Below are positions 33,446 through 42,180 of a stretch of 64,000 nucleotides of DNA, one piece after another (positions within the stretch are counted from its first letter, which is position 1; each line of letters starts with the position of its first letter). Below the pieces are notes generated by a model. That model was given only the letters and a program-made list of their open reading frames with translations. It ran no database searches and had not been told where the DNA came from. The stretch is from positions 558,001 to 622,000 of the forward strand of contig NZ_JBFAHM010000001.1 of NCBI RefSeq assembly GCF_040654195.1, written 5' to 3'. Position numbers and translations under genes: made by a program. The stretch is from Hamadaea sp013361475 (lineage in GTDB: Bacteria; Actinomycetota; Actinomycetes; Mycobacteriales; Micromonosporaceae).

Positions 33446-33889
33446 GTGACGGAGTGGCCGATGGTGGCGGAACCCGCGACTGAACTCGCGGTTCGATTGC
33501 GTGACGCCATCACGCGGCTCAACCGGCGGGTCCGGCAGGCCCGGCCGGTTGGCGATCTGACGGTGACCCAGCTGTCCGCTCTGACCAGCCTCGAACTGGC
33601 CGGTGCCCTGACCCCCCGGGAACTGGCCGACGTGGAACGCGTCCAACCGCCCACGATGACCAAGATCGTGGCCAAACTGGAGGCCCGTGGCCTGGTGCAG
33701 CGTACGCCGCACCCGACCGACAAACGGCAGGTCATCCTGTCGAGCACGGGTCTGGGACGCGACATCCTCGGGCAGTACGAGCGGGTTCGAGACGAATGGC
33801 TGGCAGCCCGCCTGGCTGAGTTGACCCCCGATGAACGTGACGTGCTCTCGCACGCCGCCGAGGTGTTGTCCAGGATCGCCCGCAACTAG
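33446..33889 (+). CDS. MarR family transcriptional regulator
   Basis: A 147-residue winged-helix regulator: LTVTQLSALTSLELAGALTPRELADVERVQPPTMTKIVAKLEARGLVQR is the DNA-binding domain, with the wing PTDKRQVILSSTG. It is followed 73 bases later by an MFS efflux gene, the classic MarR-pump pair, and its promoter contains a perfect palindrome. GTG 33446 (leaderless) is preferred over ATG 33461. Confidence 0.9.
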   Translation: MTEWPMVAEPATELAVRLRDAITRLNRRVRQARPVGDLTVTQLSALTSLELAGALTPRELADVERVQPPTMTKIVAKLEARGLVQRTPHPTDKRQVILSSTGLGRDILGQYERVRDEWLAARLAELTPDERDVLSHAAEVLSRIARN

Positions 33890-33962
33890 AGCGCGCATCG
33901 CCCGAGCCTGGGTCGGCCCGCTTCGTCCGATGTGGATGTCGGCTAGGCGGAGGGCAGCGCTC

Positions 33963-35234
33963 GTGAAAACCATGTTCCGGTCCCTGATGGTGCGGAACTA
34001 TCGTCTGTTCGCGACCGGTCAGCTGGTGAAGCTGATCGGCTCCTGGATGATGTTCGTCGCACAGGACTGGCTGGTTCTCTCGCTGTCGGACAACAGCGCC
34101 ACCGCGCTCGGCATCGTGACCGCCCTCCAGTTCGTCCCGGCCGCCCTGCTGACCCTGCCGGGCGGGCGGCTCGCCGACCGCTACGACAAGCGCCTGATCC
34201 TGCTGGTCGCCAACGGCCTCTGGACGCTCCTGGCGCTGCTGTTCTCGATCCTGGTGCTGGCCGGCACCGTGCAGATCTGGCACATCTACGTCTTCGCGTT
34301 GTTCCTCGGCATCGCCCAGGCCATCGAGACGCCCGTCCGCCAGTCCTTCGTCTCGGAGCTGGTCGGGTCGCCGCTGCTGCCGAACGCGCTGTCGCTGTCC
34401 GCGGCGACGTTCAACTCGGCCCGCATCATCGGCCCGGCGCTGGCCGGTGTCGCGATCGCCGCGTTCGGCACCGGACCGGTCTTCCTGATCGCCGCCGTCA
34501 GCTCGCTGTCGCCGCTGCTCGGACTGGCCCGGATGCGCCCGGCCGACCTCTTCCGCAAGGACCTGGCGTCCAAGGACGAGCGAGCCGACGCCCGCATTCT
34601 CGACGGGCTGAAGTACGCCTGGCACCGCGCCGATCTGCGGCTGCCCATGCTGCTCATGGGCGTCATCGGGATGGCCGGGTTCAACTTCCAGCTGACCCTG
34701 GCCGCGCTCGCCAAGACCGTGTTCAACACCGGCGCCGCGTCGTTCGGCCTGTTCACCACCGCGCTCGCGGTCGGCGCGCTCGGCGGTGCGCTGGCGGGCA
34801 CCTTCCGCAAGGGCCGCCCGTCGGTGTACCTCATGCTCACCGCGGCCATCACGTTCAGCACGCTGGAGCTGTTCGTCGGGCTGGTCCCGGCGTACTGGGG
34901 CGTCATCCTGCTGCTGATCCCGACCGGGTTCTTCATGGTGTTCTTCGCCCAGTCGGCCAACCAGCGGGTCCAGCTCGGCACGGAGGCGGCCTACCGCGGC
35001 CGTGTCATGGCGCTCTACGTGCTGGTCTTCCTCGGGACCACGCCGGTTTCGTCGCCCGCGATCGGCTGGGCGGCCGAACACCTGGGCGCGGGCACCTCGA
35101 TCTGGCTCGGCGGCGCGGTCTCGCTGATCGCCGCGCTGGTCGCGCTCGCGTGGCAGTTGCGGCACGCGGGGGACCGTCTGGAATTCACAGTACGCCCAGT
35201 GCCGAAACTGACCGTGTCCACTGCGCGGGGGTGA
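33963..35234 (+). CDS. MFS transporter downstream of MarR regulator
   Basis: A 423-residue major-facilitator protein with 12 helices. It belongs with the MFS_3/EntS-like exporters (GGRLADRYDKRLIL motif A; FAQSANQRVQLGTEAAYRGRVMALY in the second half). GTG 33963 follows GGAGGGCAGC; longer frames overlap marR. Its place after a MarR gene with an operator suggests inducible efflux of a toxic compound. The substrate is unknown. Confidence 0.88.
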   Translation: MKTMFRSLMVRNYRLFATGQLVKLIGSWMMFVAQDWLVLSLSDNSATALGIVTALQFVPAALLTLPGGRLADRYDKRLILLVANGLWTLLALLFSILVLAGTVQIWHIYVFALFLGIAQAIETPVRQSFVSELVGSPLLPNALSLSAATFNSARIIGPALAGVAIAAFGTGPVFLIAAVSSLSPLLGLARMRPADLFRKDLASKDERADARILDGLKYAWHRADLRLPMLLMGVIGMAGFNFQLTLAALAKTVFNTGAASFGLFTTALAVGALGGALAGTFRKGRPSVYLMLTAAITFSTLELFVGLVPAYWGVILLLIPTGFFMVFFAQSANQRVQLGTEAAYRGRVMALYVLVFLGTTPVSSPAIGWAAEHLGAGTSIWLGGAVSLIAALVALAWQLRHAGDRLEFTVRPVPKLTVSTARG

Positions 35235-35274
35235 CCGGGCCGGGGTTGTCGTACCGCCGTGGTGGGGTGAGGCG

Positions 35275-36033
35275 ATGGAGACCACACGATTCCTCGAAGT
35301 GCTCGGCGACGACTACCAGCGCCTGCTCGGCGTCGCCGTCGGCGACCACCTGGGCGCCAAGGTGCCCACGTGTCCCGATTGGACAATGGCCGACCTGGTG
35401 GAGCACGTCTCGATGGTCTACCTCCACAAGGTCGAGACCATGCGACTCGGCGCCTTTCCGCAGCCGTGGCCGCCGGAGGATCTGCCGCCCGAGGCTCCCG
35501 CCGATCGCCTGACCCGGGCGTACGCCGCGCTGACGGCGGAGTTCGCGCGGCACTCTCCGGAGTCCACGGTGCAGACCTGGTACGAGCCGGATCAGACGGT
35601 CGGCTTCTGGATCCGCCGGATGGTGCACGAGACGGTGATCCACCGGGTGGACGGCGAACTCGCGGCGGGGCAGCCGCCGACGCAGGTGCCCGACGACGTC
35701 GCCCTCGACGGGATCGACGAGAACCTGCGGGCGTTCCTGGCATACCAGGTGATTCAGTGGCCCGAGGAGTTCGCGGAGGCGCTCGCCGGTTGTGGGGGCG
35801 AGACGCTGCTCGTCTCGGCGGGCGGCCGGGCCTGGCTGGTCGGACTCCGGCCGGGCACGGTCACGGTCGAGGACGCCGATCCGGGCACTGCCGCCGACGC
35901 CACCGTCTCGGGGTCGCCTTCCGGCGTACTGCTGTGGTTGTGGCGGCGCGCCGACGACTCGGTGGTAAGCCTCTCCGGCAATCCCCTTGTTTCCGGCAAA
36001 CTGCGCGATCTTCAGCGGATCGCCACACAATGA
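35275..36033 (+). CDS. Maleylpyruvate isomerase-family, mycothiol-dependent-type protein
   Basis: A 252-residue protein of the DinB/MDMPI superfamily. The N-terminal domain has VPTCPDWTMADLVEHV and the metal-type histidines (HV in that motif, VHETVIHRVDGE later), and the C-terminal part (RPGTVTVEDADPG...LLLWLWRR) is the MDMPI C-domain. Family members use mycothiol as cofactor or act as mycothiol S-transferases. No aromatic-degradation genes are nearby, so a detoxification role is more likely than maleylpyruvate isomerisation. Confidence 0.85.
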   Translation: METTRFLEVLGDDYQRLLGVAVGDHLGAKVPTCPDWTMADLVEHVSMVYLHKVETMRLGAFPQPWPPEDLPPEAPADRLTRAYAALTAEFARHSPESTVQTWYEPDQTVGFWIRRMVHETVIHRVDGELAAGQPPTQVPDDVALDGIDENLRAFLAYQVIQWPEEFAEALAGCGGETLLVSAGGRAWLVGLRPGTVTVEDADPGTAADATVSGSPSGVLLWLWRRADDSVVSLSGNPLVSGKLRDLQRIATQ

Positions 36034-36100
36034 GTCTGGGCGGTATCACTGGGCGGAAATTCGTAGCGGTCACTTCAGGGGACGACTAGGCTCGGAGGAT

Positions 36101-36730
36101 ATGGCGGTGGTGAAGGCATTGGAGCTGGCCGTGGCGCTGATCGCGCTGGTCACTCTGCCGTGTGCGATCGCCGCCATGATCTGCGCCGACGAGCTCATCG
36201 TGTCCGTCCGCGACTCGCTGCGCCGCCGCCGTGAGCACTGGCTCGAGCAGCGCACCCTGCATCAGATGGAGCGATCGCTGACGCCGCCGCGCGCCTTCCT
36301 GGCGCCGGTCGCCGCCCTCTTCGCCACCGCACCCACGGCTCCGGTCGCGGCCGGGACGGGGCGTGGCGGCGTACCGGAGGAGGAGGCGCCGCACGGTTGG
36401 CTGGCGATGCCCGCGGCCGTCTGGGCGAGCATCACGGCCCGGCTGCAGGAGGCCACGGTTCCGCCGCCTCCGCCGTCGGCTTCCTCGCACCCGCCGTTCG
36501 AGCGGATCGCCGCCGACCTGCGTCGGCTCGGTGCCGATCGGTTGGGCATCGGCCAGCGCAACGACGTCTGGCACGGCGCGGTCGAGCGGGCCTACGACGT
36601 CAAGCTACGGGAGGCGTGCCGGGCGCTCGGCATCGCCGAACATCTGGAGGAGTTGACGGATATGGATCGAGAGATCGAGCGGTTGCGGATCGAGGGCGAG
36701 CTGATCGCCGCGGGGGTTCGGCTGCGGTGA
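36101..36730 (+). CDS. Hypothetical protein with N-terminal membrane helix and coiled segment
   Basis: I do not recognise a family. The 209-residue product starts with one hydrophobic helix (ALELAVALIALVTLPCAIAAMICA). A basic amphipathic segment (RDSLRRRREHWLEQRTLHQME) and a Pro/Ala-rich variable middle follow, then a charged helical C-terminal domain (DMDREIERLRIEGELIA). The last gene codons overlap the next start as GTGA, so it is translationally coupled to thpR. TAGGCT and GGAGGA lie upstream of ATG 36101. Confidence 0.7.
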   Translation: MAVVKALELAVALIALVTLPCAIAAMICADELIVSVRDSLRRRREHWLEQRTLHQMERSLTPPRAFLAPVAALFATAPTAPVAAGTGRGGVPEEEAPHGWLAMPAAVWASITARLQEATVPPPPPSASSHPPFERIAADLRRLGADRLGIGQRNDVWHGAVERAYDVKLREACRALGIAEHLEELTDMDREIERLRIEGELIAAGVRLR

Positions 36731-37311
36731 GGATGTTCGTCGCACTGTTCCCGCCCCCGCCCGCCGTCGCCGATCTCGAGTCCTTCGTCGCTCGGCTGAA
36801 CCTGGGCAAGGCGACCGCCGCCGGTCGCGACGTCCGGCTGGACGCACCTGAACGCTGGCACGTCACGCTGGCCTTCCTGGGTGAAGTCGACGAAGCGGGG
36901 GTGGCCGCCGCCGAAGGCGCTGTCGGGCGCGTCGCGGAAGCCTGGCCGCAGGAGCACGCCGGGGTGCCGCCCTTGCGGGTGGCGGACGGCGGCCGCTTCG
37001 GCACCGGCGCCAGCACGATCCTGTGGGCCGGTCTGCACGGCGACCTGGGCCGGCTGACCGACCTGGCCGGGCAGATCAATCACGAGCTGGCCGAGGCCGG
37101 GTTGCCGAGCAGTGACGGCAAGCCGTTCCGGCCGCACCTGACGCTCGCCCGGTGCGGCGACAGCCTCTCCGGCGACGAGGTCGCCGCCGATCTGGCCGCC
37201 CTGCACCAATACGCGGGTCCGACCTGGAAGGTCGACGAACTGGTGCTGGTCCGGAGCCATCTCGGCGACGACCGTCGCTACGAGCGTCTGCGTTCCTGGC
37301 CGCTTTCCTGA
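36727..37311 (+). CDS. thpR: RNA 2',3'-cyclic phosphodiesterase
   Basis: A 194-residue 2H phosphoesterase. Both HxT motifs are present: WHVTLAFLG (residues ~40) and PHLTLARC (residues ~139), with the RMFVALFPPP start typical of ThpR/LigT. It opens 2',3'-cyclic phosphates of RNA to 2'-phosphates. GTG 36727 overlaps the upstream stop; ATG 36733 two codons later is the alternative. It is the second gene of a two-gene unit with a membrane protein of unknown role. Confidence 0.92.
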   Translation: MRMFVALFPPPPAVADLESFVARLNLGKATAAGRDVRLDAPERWHVTLAFLGEVDEAGVAAAEGAVGRVAEAWPQEHAGVPPLRVADGGRFGTGASTILWAGLHGDLGRLTDLAGQINHELAEAGLPSSDGKPFRPHLTLARCGDSLSGDEVAADLAALHQYAGPTWKVDELVLVRSHLGDDRRYERLRSWPLS

Positions 37312-37336
37312 GCCGCGGCCCGACCGCCGGGCGGCT

Positions 37337-38323
37337 TTACCAGGCCCACGCCTCGGGGCCGGGTCCACCCTTGCCCACCGGCGGGAAGAGCTCGTCCAGC
37401 CGCGCCAGGGTCTCCGACGAGAGCGTGACGTCGAGCGCGCCGACGGCCGCGTCCAGCTGGGCCTGCGTACGCGGGCCGATGATGGGCGCAGTTACTCCGG
37501 GCCGAGACAGCAGCCACGCGAGGGCAAGGTTCGCCGGGTCGACGCCGATCTGCTCCGCGAGCTTCTCGTACGCCTCGATCGTCTCCCGGCTGGCGGTGGC
37601 CGCGTCGCTCGCCCGGCCCTCGTTGACCCGGGCGGCGTCGCCGGTGGCCTGCTTGCGCAGCATGCCGGAGAGCGCCCCGCCGTGCAGCGGCGACCACGGA
37701 ATGATGCCGATGCCGTAGTGCTGCGCGGCCGGCACCACTTCAAGCTCGACCGTACGCTCGAACAGGTTGTAGATGCACTGCTCCGAGACGAGCCCGAGGA
37801 CGCCGTGCTCCTTCGCCGACGCCTGGGCGAGGCCGAGGTGCCAACCGGCGAAGTTGGACGAGCCGACGTAGATCACCTTGCCGGCTTGCACCAATGTGGA
37901 CATAGCCTGCCAGATCTCGTCCCATGGCGTGGACCGATCGACGTGGTGCATCTGGTAGAGGTCGATGTAGTCGGTCTGGAGACGGCGCAACGAGTCGTCG
38001 CACGCCTTGATGATGTGCCGGGCGGACAGGCCCGAGTCGTTGGGCCAGTCGCCCATCTTCCCGTAGACCTTGGTGGCCAGGACGACCTTGTCCCGGCGGC
38101 CACCGCCGGTCGCGAACCAGCGGCCGATGATCTGCTCGGTGACGCCCTCACCGGTCTTCCAGCCGTACACGTTGGCCGTGTCGAAGAAGTTGAGTCCCAG
38201 CTCCAGCGCGCGATCCATGATCGTGTAGCTGTCGGGTTCGGTGGTCTTGGGGCCGAAGTTCATGGTGCCGAGGCAGAGCCGGCTCACGCTCAGGCCGGTC
38301 CGGCCGAGTTTCGTGTACTCCAT
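37337..38323 (-). CDS. Aldo/keto reductase
   Basis: A 328-residue NADPH-dependent oxidoreductase with a (beta/alpha)8 barrel. The catalytic tetrad segments are visible: FFDTANVYG (Asp, Tyr), ATKVYG (Lys) and YQMHHVD (His). The C-terminal IIGPRTQAQLDAAVGAL binds NADPH. It belongs to the YghZ/AKR11-like group by MEYTKLGRTGLSVSRLCLGTMNFG. ATG 38323 is fixed by a TAGGGT -10 box seven bases upstream. Substrate unknown. Confidence 0.92.
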   Translation of the reverse strand: MEYTKLGRTGLSVSRLCLGTMNFGPKTTEPDSYTIMDRALELGLNFFDTANVYGWKTGEGVTEQIIGRWFATGGGRRDKVVLATKVYGKMGDWPNDSGLSARHIIKACDDSLRRLQTDYIDLYQMHHVDRSTPWDEIWQAMSTLVQAGKVIYVGSSNFAGWHLGLAQASAKEHGVLGLVSEQCIYNLFERTVELEVVPAAQHYGIGIIPWSPLHGGALSGMLRKQATGDAARVNEGRASDAATASRETIEAYEKLAEQIGVDPANLALAWLLSRPGVTAPIIGPRTQAQLDAAVGALDVTLSSETLARLDELFPPVGKGGPGPEAWAW

Positions 38324-38330
38324 GGGACCG

Positions 38331-38336
38331 ACCCTA
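38331..38336 (-). promoter_or_regulatory. -10 box TAGGGT of the aldo/keto reductase
   Basis: On the minus strand TAGGGT lies seven bases before ATG 38323, a leaderless arrangement; it sits between the gene and family-1 copy F. Confidence 0.6.
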
Positions 38337-38380
38337 TCCCCGGTCCTTACCGTCCCGGCCACCTAGGCCCGTTTCCCACT

Positions 38381-38445
38381 GCGCTGGATCAGGGTTCCGC
38401 GTCGAATCTTGGGCCAAGATTCGACCGGGAACCCTGATCCAGCGC
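38381..38445. repeat. Family-1 intergenic palindrome, copy F
   Basis: Outer arms GCGCTGGATCAGGGTTCC/GGAACCCTGATCCAGCGC pair fully; the core is GTCGAATCTTGGGCCAAGATTCGAC. It lies downstream of sepH (minus strand). Confidence 0.92.
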
Positions 38446-38472
38446 GAACTGACAGAGCGCCGGGAAAGGAAG

Positions 38473-38500
38473 CGGCGCGCAGCGTAAGTGCTGCGCGCCG
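38473..38500 (-). terminator. Hairpin terminator of sepH
   Basis: Perfect 11-bp GC stem (38473-38483 with 38490-38500) and 6-base loop, 18 bases after the sepH stop; no T-tract. Confidence 0.75.
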
Positions 38501-38517
38501 TAGTGAGGTAAGGAGGG

Positions 38518-39516
38518 TCAGGAGGACTCGCGCGCGGCGGGCGCCCCGCCGAACAGCACGTCGTCCCAGCTCGGGAGGCGCTTGCGCGGCTTTTCGCCAG
38601 TGCCCTCGGCCGCCGCGGAGGCCCGCCGTGGACGCAGGACGGCCAGCGACGGAACGGCCGGAACTTCCTTCGGCGCGTCCGGCTCGTCGTCGAACGCCGT
38701 CCCTTGGCCGCCGATCATCGCGGCGGCGCCGCCGACTACCGTCCGCCGCTCGCCGGGCGTGTCGAGGCCCCGGCCCGGCGAACCCGGCCGTTCGAGCGCC
38801 GCGACCAGGGCGTCCCGCCCGGCCCGGATCGGGTCGCGGCTGGGCCGGCGACCGGCGTCGGCCACCGCGGGCAGGCCGTGGCCGCCACGGGAGGTCTCGC
38901 CCCGGGTCGGCGGCGCGTCCGGCGCGGAGGTGCGGTCGGCGCACAGGTATTGCGCCATGTCATCGTGCGGCGTGACGGACTGACGCGTCTTGTCCAGCTC
39001 CCAGATCGCCTGGGCGGTCGCCTTGCCGCTGGGCCAGGTCGCCACGACGCGCCACGTGCCGTCCTCGCGGCGGTATGCGTCCCAGGAGATCTTCTCTGCG
39101 TCGACCCCGTGCTGGGCCAGCCGGGCGTCGACGACCTCGGCGAGCGAGCCGGACAGGCCGCGGTCGGCCGTCTTCAGCTTGGTACGCCGGGCGTGCTGAG
39201 CGAGCATCGCCCGCTCCTGGAGAACGGGACCGGCGTACCGCAGTACGCGGTCGACCGGAACTCCGGCGACCCGGGCGACGTCGTCGGCGCTTTCGCCACC
39301 GCGAATACGAGCCTGAATGTCTCGCGGGGACAGGGCGGCGCTGCCGTCGATCTGTCCAGCCGGGACGGTCAGGGTCGCGGTCGGGCCGGTACGCTCCGCC
39401 TGCACCGCGCCGGTGACCCGGTCGTCGATGGGCAGCGCAAGGAGACGGCCGACCTCGTCTGCGAGAACAAGAGCTTGGCCGTCCTCGGAGAGGGCGACGA
39501 ACCGCACTGGCCGCAT
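38518..39516 (-). CDS. sepH: Septation protein SepH
   Basis: A 332-residue actinobacterial cell-division protein that binds FtsZ and stimulates its assembly. The N-terminal DUF3071 domain is clear (MRPVRFVALSEDGQALVLADEVGRLL, and an internal HTH-like LSPRDIQARIRGGESADDVARVAGVPVDRVLRYAGPV with the Arg-rich binding helix). The C-terminal half is disordered and Arg/Pro-rich, ending with RKRLPSWDDVLFG, the conserved C-terminal motif. ATG 39516 follows GGAGGCAAGC. A hairpin and family-1 copy F lie downstream. Confidence 0.93.
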   Translation of the reverse strand: MRPVRFVALSEDGQALVLADEVGRLLALPIDDRVTGAVQAERTGPTATLTVPAGQIDGSAALSPRDIQARIRGGESADDVARVAGVPVDRVLRYAGPVLQERAMLAQHARRTKLKTADRGLSGSLAEVVDARLAQHGVDAEKISWDAYRREDGTWRVVATWPSGKATAQAIWELDKTRQSVTPHDDMAQYLCADRTSAPDAPPTRGETSRGGHGLPAVADAGRRPSRDPIRAGRDALVAALERPGSPGRGLDTPGERRTVVGGAAAMIGGQGTAFDDEPDAPKEVPAVPSLAVLRPRRASAAAEGTGEKPRKRLPSWDDVLFGGAPAARESS

Positions 39517-39659
39517 CGCTTGCCTCCGTCCCTGAGCGGACCGACGTCGGCGGGGAGATGACGCCGACGCTTCCTTGGACACGGTACGCGGTGGCCGCAC
39601 ATCCGCACACCCGCCACGCCGCCAGAGTTCATGTTTTGGCGAATCGATCATGTATAGGA

Positions 39660-39731
39660 GTGATCGATCATGGACTTGCGCACGTGACACGCCGGTTGAT
39701 CACGCACGGCAGTTCATGATTGCGCAGAAAA
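39660..39731. repeat. Family-2 intergenic palindrome, copy 4
   Basis: On the minus strand GCGCAATCATGAACTGCCG, then GCGTGATCAACCGGCGTGTC and CCATGATCGATC, colinear with copy 3. Its GCGCARTCATGAACT end lies about 30 bases past the lipoprotein stop. Confidence 0.7.
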
Positions 39732-39761
39732 GGCGGAGGGCGTGCGCCGTCAGGGCGCGCG

Positions 39762-40112
39762 TTAGGAGCGGGTGACTTTGACGACGATCTCGGAGTCGCT
39801 GATGGATGTCACGTTGACGGTGAGACCGGCGATCGTGGCGGAGGCGTCGCGTTGCACGGTGACCTCTTTGCCGCCGACGCTCAGGGTGACGGAGGAGTCG
39901 TCCGCACTGACCACCGAGATCTGTACGCCGAGCACGCTGACCTGAGCCTTGTCGGCGTTGCGCTGGAAGGTGACGGTGCATTCGCTGGTGCTGGGGCAGT
40001 TGGCCGACGCGTTCTCGGCCGAGCAGCCCGCGAGCGTCGCGGGACCGGCGAGACCCAGGGTGAGCAGGGCGGCGGCCGTCCAGCGGGAACCGCGGCGCAG
40101 CGTGGCGATCAT
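39762..40112 (-). CDS. Small lipoprotein
   Basis: A 116-residue secreted lipoprotein: signal helix (AAALLTLGLAGPATLAGC) with the lipobox LAGC, then a compact beta-rich domain of about 85 residues (KAQVSVLGVQISVVSADDSSVTLSVGGKEVTV) with two extra cysteines (NCPSTSEC). I know no named family. ATG 40112 is chosen over 40124 because TATGAT lies exactly seven bases before it. It is divergent from the inositol-phosphatase-family gene. Confidence 0.8.
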   Translation of the reverse strand: MIATLRRGSRWTAAALLTLGLAGPATLAGCSAENASANCPSTSECTVTFQRNADKAQVSVLGVQISVVSADDSSVTLSVGGKEVTVQRDASATIAGLTVNVTSISDSEIVVKVTRS

Positions 40113-40119
40113 GTCTGCG

Positions 40120-40125
40120 ATCATA
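40120..40125 (-). promoter_or_regulatory. -10 box TATGAT of the lipoprotein gene
   Basis: On the minus strand TATGAT, seven bases, ATG 40112. The upstream in-frame ATG is part of this box, which rules it out as the start. Confidence 0.65.
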
Positions 40126-40156
40126 TTCGGCGAATCGGCGGGAGGGGTGCGAAAGC

Positions 40157-40978
40157 ATGCTGGAGCAGGTCGAAACGATCGTTCGAGAGGTCGCCGAGGA
40201 GGTCGTGCTCCCGAAATTCCGGGCGCTGACCGCCGGTGAGATCGAGGAGAAGTCGCCGGGTGAGCTGGTCACGGTGGCGGACCGGGCGAGCGAGGCGCTG
40301 TTGGCCAAGCGGCTCGCCGATCTGCTGCCCGGCGCCCGGATCGTCGGCGAGGAGGCGGCCGCGGCCGACCCGGGCGTACTCGATCGGCTGGCCGGGGACG
40401 AACCGGTGTGGGTGATCGACCCAGTCGACGGGACCAGCAACTTCGCCGGTGGCCGGGAGCCCTTCGGGATCATGGTCGCCCTCGTCCGGTCGGGCCGGCC
40501 GGTGCTCGGCGTGATCTACGAACCCGTGCCGGGCTCGATGACCGCCGCCGAACAAGGCTCGGGGACCTATGTGGACGGTGTGCGTACGCGGATGGGCACC
40601 GAGCCGTTGACCGTCGGTCAGCTGCGGGGCGGCGTTCTGACCCGGTTCCTCCCCGACGGCGTACGCGAGCGCGTCGAGGCCGGAGTGCCCGAGTTGGGCG
40701 CCGCGCTGCCCGGCTTCCACTGCGCCGCCCACGAGTATCGCGAGATCGTCACCGAGCGTGAGGAGTTCGCATTGTTCTGGCGTAGCCTCCCGTGGGACCA
40801 CGCCGCCGGCGCATTGATCGTTCGCGAGGCCGGGGGTGTCGTTCGTCGCTTGGACGGCACGGATTATGTCGTCGGCGACGCCCGGACGGGTCTGCTGGCC
40901 GCGCGCGATCAAACCAGCTTCGAGCTGCTGCGGAAGGCGCTCATCGACGGACTTCCGTCACATTGGGTGACCGCCTGA
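40157..40978 (+). CDS. Inositol monophosphatase family protein
   Basis: A 273-residue Mg-dependent sugar/inositol phosphatase. Metal motifs are complete: IVGEEA (Glu), WVIDPVDGTSNFAGG (DPxDGT) and WDHAAGALIVREAGG (WDxAAG). Members include myo-inositol-1-phosphatase, histidinol-phosphatase (HisN) and fructose-bisphosphatase; which one this is cannot be read. The gene has GGGAGGGG upstream of ATG 40157 and stands alone. Confidence 0.9.
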   Translation: MLEQVETIVREVAEEVVLPKFRALTAGEIEEKSPGELVTVADRASEALLAKRLADLLPGARIVGEEAAAADPGVLDRLAGDEPVWVIDPVDGTSNFAGGREPFGIMVALVRSGRPVLGVIYEPVPGSMTAAEQGSGTYVDGVRTRMGTEPLTVGQLRGGVLTRFLPDGVRERVEAGVPELGAALPGFHCAAHEYREIVTEREEFALFWRSLPWDHAAGALIVREAGGVVRRLDGTDYVVGDARTGLLAARDQTSFELLRKALIDGLPSHWVTA

Positions 40979-41080
40979 CGAGCGATCTGGGACTGCCAGG
41001 CGCCCAGCGTGGTCAGGTACGCTGTCCGGCGGTTTCCCCGACAGGTGACCCCCCACCTGCGGTGATGAAAGGAACCGACC

Positions 41081-42094
41081 GTGACTCTGACGGCACTTTC
41101 ACGTCGATGGCTGGCGCCGCTGCTGGCGCTCGTCGTGGGCGTGACGTTGTTCGTCACGCCTTCGGGCGCGTATGCCGAACCCGATGAGGGCGGCAACGCG
41201 ACGCAGCTGATTCAGAACATCGAAGCGGCGTCGCGTGGCTACCTGGAAGCGCAGGACGGGCTGGAGGCGTCCCAGTTCAAGCAGGCCGCGCTGCAGCGGG
41301 AGTTGACCAGGGTCAACGCCGAGCTGACGCCCCTGCGCAAGGAGGTCGCCGCCATCGCGGTGGAGGCGTACACCAACGGCCGGCTCACCACGATCGGCGC
41401 GATGCTGTCGGCTTCCAGCTCCGACTCGTTCCTCGAACGGGCGACGATGCTGGAGGAGATGAACTACCGCGAGGACGACTCGCTACGCCGGCTGACTCGT
41501 CTTGAGGCGCGCGCCAAGGCCGACAAGGAAGCCATCGACGCCGAGGCGGCGATCCAGAAGGCACAGAAGGCCGAGATGAAGAAGCGGCTCGACGCGCTGG
41601 AGCTGACGCTGTCCAAGTCCGGCGGCCGCAAGGCCGCGACCGGCTGGCTCAAGATCCCCGCGCCGAAGGCGATCCCGACCAAGCGCAACGCCGACGGGAG
41701 CCTGCCGTCCGAGGGCGCCACCGTCAGGGACCCGACCGGCACCGGCGGCAAGATCACCCCGCGGACGAAGCATGCCCTGGACGAGGCGAAGCGCGTCGGC
41801 TTCACCCGGTTCACCAAGTGCTGGCGTACGCAGAGCTGGGGTGAACATCCCAAGGGCCGGGCCTGTGACTTCTCGGTCAGTGTGGGCGGATTCGAAGGTG
41901 TGCCCAATTCGTCGGAACGCATCTACGGCGACAAGCTGGCGGCGTTCTTCATTCAGAACGCGAGAGCACTCGGCGTCCTCTACGTGATCTGGTACCGGAT
42001 GATCTGGACACCCGGCGCAGGATGGCACAACTACAGCGGGTGCTGTGGGGCGGCGGCCGAGCATCAGAATCACGTCCACCTCTCCATGTACTGA
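41081..42094 (+). CDS. Secreted protein with coiled coil and M15/ARB-type C-terminal domain
   Basis: A 337-residue exported protein with a signal peptide (WLAPLLALVVGVTLFVTPSGAYA). A long coiled coil (residues ~40-180, QAALQRELTRVNAELTPLRKEV) is of the NlpC/RipA-type. The C-terminal ~130-residue domain is like ARB-07466/extensin-like proteins of the peptidase M15 clan, with HPKGRACDFSV and HQNHVHLSMY as metal-binding H..D..H segments. It likely acts on peptidoglycan outside the cell; hydrolase activity is inferred. Confidence 0.82.
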   Translation: MTLTALSRRWLAPLLALVVGVTLFVTPSGAYAEPDEGGNATQLIQNIEAASRGYLEAQDGLEASQFKQAALQRELTRVNAELTPLRKEVAAIAVEAYTNGRLTTIGAMLSASSSDSFLERATMLEEMNYREDDSLRRLTRLEARAKADKEAIDAEAAIQKAQKAEMKKRLDALELTLSKSGGRKAATGWLKIPAPKAIPTKRNADGSLPSEGATVRDPTGTGGKITPRTKHALDEAKRVGFTRFTKCWRTQSWGEHPKGRACDFSVSVGGFEGVPNSSERIYGDKLAAFFIQNARALGVLYVIWYRMIWTPGAGWHNYSGCCGAAAEHQNHVHLSMY

Positions 42095-42180
42095 GTTATG
42101 TCGGCGGCACACATAGCTGGGCCGCCGTCGCCCACCTAACGTCTCCGGGCAACATCCCCGTAACAGTGCTGGAGACGCTG

